Assembly: GCA_903925515.1 (NCBI GenBank)
Contig: CAIYFP010000631.1
Coordinates: 1-6,780 of the forward strand
Origin: an uncultured Verrucomicrobiota bacterium
GTDB lineage: Bacteria; Verrucomicrobiota; Verrucomicrobiia; Limisphaerales; UBA9464
Length of the DNA: 6,780 nucleotides
Reading direction: 5' to 3'
The position numbers were made by a program, and so were the translations under genes. Below the pieces are notes generated by a model. The model searched no databases. It saw only the letters and a list, made by a program, of their open reading frames with translations, and was not told the origin of the DNA. How positions within the stretch are numbered: position 1 is the stretch's first letter; each line of letters starts with the position of its first letter. Shown one piece after another: positions 5,312 to 6,780 of the stretch.

Positions 5312-5875
5312 ATGCACCCCTCGCTCCCCATCCGCGCCTTCCGCCCCGTCCGCGCCGGCCTCGCCACCGCAGGGCAACCCACCGCCGAACAATTCCAGCT
5401 CCTCCGCGATGCCGGCTTCCACGCCATCCTCAACCTCGCACTCCCCACCTCCGACGGCGCCTTCCCCCACGAACCCCAGCTCGCCCGCGCGCTCGGCATG
5501 GAACATCACCACATCCCCGTGGACTTCGACCACCCCGCCGACGCCGACGTCGTCGCCTTCATGGACTGGATGGAACGTCGCCGGCACCAGTGCGTCCTCG
5601 TCCATTGCGCCCTCAACATGCGCGCCTCCGCCTTCGTCCATCTCTGGCGCGTCCTCCGCGAGGGCGTGCCCGAGGCCATTTCCGCCCGTGACCTCCACGC
5701 CATCTGGCTCCCGTCAGGCCCATGGCGCGTCCTCCTGGTCCGATGGCTCCTCCCCATGCGACCGTCCGCGCCCGGCTCCGCCCCTCCGGGGCTCCGGGAC
5801 CGCTCCGCGGCCGGCGGCTCCGCCGCCCCGGGCTCCGGACTCGACCCTCTTCACTCGTCCGCCCCGCCTGCCTGA
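5312..5875 (+). CDS. Protein tyrosine phosphatase-like protein (DSP/DUF442-like) with a C-x4-R loop
   Basis: 187-aa cytoplasmic protein. Residues 1-147 resemble the small bacterial cysteine-phosphatase-like family: an N-terminal IRAFRPVRAGLATAGQPT segment, LLRDAGFHAILNLAL (30-44), PVDFDHP (69-75, candidate general-acid Asp71 or Asp73), an acidic helix, then VLVHCALNMRASAF (95-108), where Cys99 is the presumed nucleophile. The loop reads C-A-L-N-M-R, so the Arg is five residues after Cys instead of six as in canonical HCx5R enzymes; I recall similar HCAxNxR variants in bacterial members, so this may be a subfamily trait and not damage. Substrate unknown. Residues after about 148 form a Pro/Gly/Ser/Ala-rich tail encoded by repeated GGCTCCG palindromic DNA. 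The ATG at 5312 is preferred over an in-frame ATG at 5228, which would add a His/Pro-rich non-family leader; no clear Shine-Dalgarno is present. The 3' end overlaps the convergent neighbour by 25 bp. Confidence 0.75.
   Translation: MHPSLPIRAFRPVRAGLATAGQPTAEQFQLLRDAGFHAILNLALPTSDGAFPHEPQLARALGMEHHHIPVDFDHPADADVVAFMDWMERRRHQCVLVHCALNMRASAFVHLWRVLREGVPEAISARDLHAIWLPSGPWRVLLVRWLLPMRPSAPGSAPPGLRDRSAAGGSAAPGSGLDPLHSSAPPA
5774..5837. repeat. GGCTCCG repeat cluster with GC palindromes in the phosphatase tail
   Basis: GGCTCCG occurs at 5774, 5790, 5816 and 5831. The third copy sits inside a perfect hairpin, GGCGGC (5813-5818) and GCCGCC (5822-5827) with a TCC loop. The cluster encodes the low-complexity C-terminal tail of the phosphatase-like protein, close to where the convergent genes meet. 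Confidence 0.5.
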
Positions 5876-6780
5876 CTGGCTGGACTGCTGGGACCTGCGA
5901 GCAAGCGAAGACCGAGGATGACCCTGCGGAAGCCGCGGAGCCCGCCGTACCGGGACGCGGAGCGGCACCCCCCGGCCTGGTTGCCCCAGGAGCCGCCGCG
6001 CACGACGCGCGAGGCATCCTTCGCCTCGGGCGCGTCGTCTTGGGCCCCCGGGTCCCACTGCGCCTCGTCGGTGTACTGCCGCTTCCCGTCGAGGCACCAC
6101 TCCCACACGTTCCCGATCGTGTCTCGCAGCCCCCATCCATTCGGCGCCTTCAACCCCACCCGATGCGTCCCGGCGAGCTTGTCCGGGTACTGACGCTTGG
6201 GCCAATCCGATGCGTCCCACCCATTCTCGACCTCCAGCTCTTGCCCGCTGTTGCCGCCATACCACGCGATCGCGTCCAGCTCCGGCGCATGGTTCTCGCC
6301 CTGGATGGTGATGTCCCCCGTGTACAACGCCGTGGTGGTGCCCGCGCGGCAGGCGTATTCCCACTGCGCCTCCGTCGGCAAGGTCGCGTGCAAACCCGGC
6401 ACGAGGTCCGACAACGCCCGCGCCATCTGCATGCACGCGTCCCATGACACGCTCTCGACCGGATGCCATCGACCGTCCAGCGCCTTGGCGCCGACCTTGA
6501 AATGGCTCGGATTGCTGCCCATCACCGCCTCCCATTGGCATTGCGTGACTGGCGTTTCCCCCAGCCAAAACCCCCGCGTGATGTTCACGTCATGCTGCGG
6601 GCCCTCGTCGTCGTAACGCTTAGGCTCGTTCGCGGGCGACCCCATCCGGAATCGTCCCCGTGGAATCCAACGCCATGCGAAGGGCACCCCCTTCACCTCG
6701 CATCGCGCGAAGATCCCGTGGTCATCCTCCCCGAACACCGTCGCCCACGGCGGCGCGAACTCGGGATGGTCGGCCTCCAC
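5851..6780 (-). CDS. FGE-sulfatase/SUMF1-type domain protein, 5' end beyond the window
   Basis: The frame is open to the right edge; the first codon visible is GTG, but a true start further right is possible, so the protein is probably partial at its N-terminus. 309 residues are visible and contain an almost complete formylglycine-generating-enzyme-sulfatase fold: RWIPRGRFRMGSP (37-49), FWLGETPVTQCQWEAVMG (71-88), LPTEAQWEYACRAGT (134-148), GWGLRDTIGNVWEWCLD (215-231), RVVRGGSW (258-265) and a terminal LGLRL (289-293). True FGEs oxidise a sulfatase Cys to formylglycine with two cysteines in a C-x4-C pair after GGS; here the first position is Asn267 and only Cys272 remains, and no sulfatase gene is in view. 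It is better described as an SUMF1/EgtB/PvdO-type domain protein of unknown function. Its stop codon lies inside the 3' end of the convergent phosphatase gene. Confidence 0.85.
   Translation of the reverse strand: MEADHPEFAPPWATVFGEDDHGIFARCEVKGVPFAWRWIPRGRFRMGSPANEPKRYDDEGPQHDVNITRGFWLGETPVTQCQWEAVMGSNPSHFKVGAKALDGRWHPVESVSWDACMQMARALSDLVPGLHATLPTEAQWEYACRAGTTTALYTGDITIQGENHAPELDAIAWYGGNSGQELEVENGWDASDWPKRQYPDKLAGTHRVGLKAPNGWGLRDTIGNVWEWCLDGKRQYTDEAQWDPGAQDDAPEAKDASRVVRGGSWGNQAGGCRSASRYGGLRGFRRVILGLRLLAGPSSPASQAGGADE

Noticed and set aside
1..6780. CRISPR array, phage, transposon or defence cassette
   Set aside because: No regularly spaced direct repeats and no integrase, transposase, nuclease or toxin-antitoxin motifs were seen. 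FGE-like domains do occur near conflict systems, but nothing else here supports one.

Overview
This is a high-GC bacterial window with six protein-coding genes. Four lie on the minus strand as a leftward cluster, one is on the plus strand, and one on the minus strand runs off the right edge. A Tat-exported PLP enzyme, a Sec-exported RidA protein, an FGE-sulfatase domain protein and several intergenic palindromic repeats suggest a Verrucomicrobiota or Planctomycetota type genome. That placement is an impression from gene style, not a phylogenetic result. No rRNA, tRNA, transposase, integrase, phage gene or CRISPR array was found.

Layout from left to right. Bases 1-546 hold no convincing gene but carry a complex imperfect palindrome (96-160), a perfect small hairpin (206-222) and one copy of an 18-nt interspersed repeat. 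Minus strand 2052-547 is glycerol kinase (glpK), preceded in transcription order by an aquaglyceroporin (glpF, 2851-2117). Upstream of glpF on the same strand are a Tat-signal class V aminotransferase-fold PLP enzyme (4297-2942) and, 2 nt before it, a signal-peptide-bearing RidA/YjgF protein (4740-4300). Bases 4741-5311 are a repeat-rich divergent intergenic region. The plus strand at 5312-5875 encodes a small protein tyrosine phosphatase-like protein. Its 3' end overlaps, tail to tail, an FGE-sulfatase/SUMF1-type protein that enters from the right edge (6780-5851).

Two functional pairs are clear. GlpF and GlpK together take up glycerol and trap it as glycerol-3-phosphate. The RidA and PLP enzyme genes are tightly coupled: the Shine-Dalgarno of the second gene is built from the last codons of the first. 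Both products appear to be exported, by Sec and Tat respectively. RidA proteins normally remove reactive enamine/imine intermediates released by PLP enzymes in the cytoplasm, so an exported pair is the most unusual biology here. Whether all four minus-strand genes form one transcript is open, because 90 nt separate the PLP enzyme from glpF.

I see no complete defence or mobile system. The best second-look items are the exported RidA/PLP pair, the phosphatase with a shortened C-x4-R loop, the FGE-like protein lacking one of the two catalytic cysteines, and the interspersed repeats shared by the two intergenic regions.
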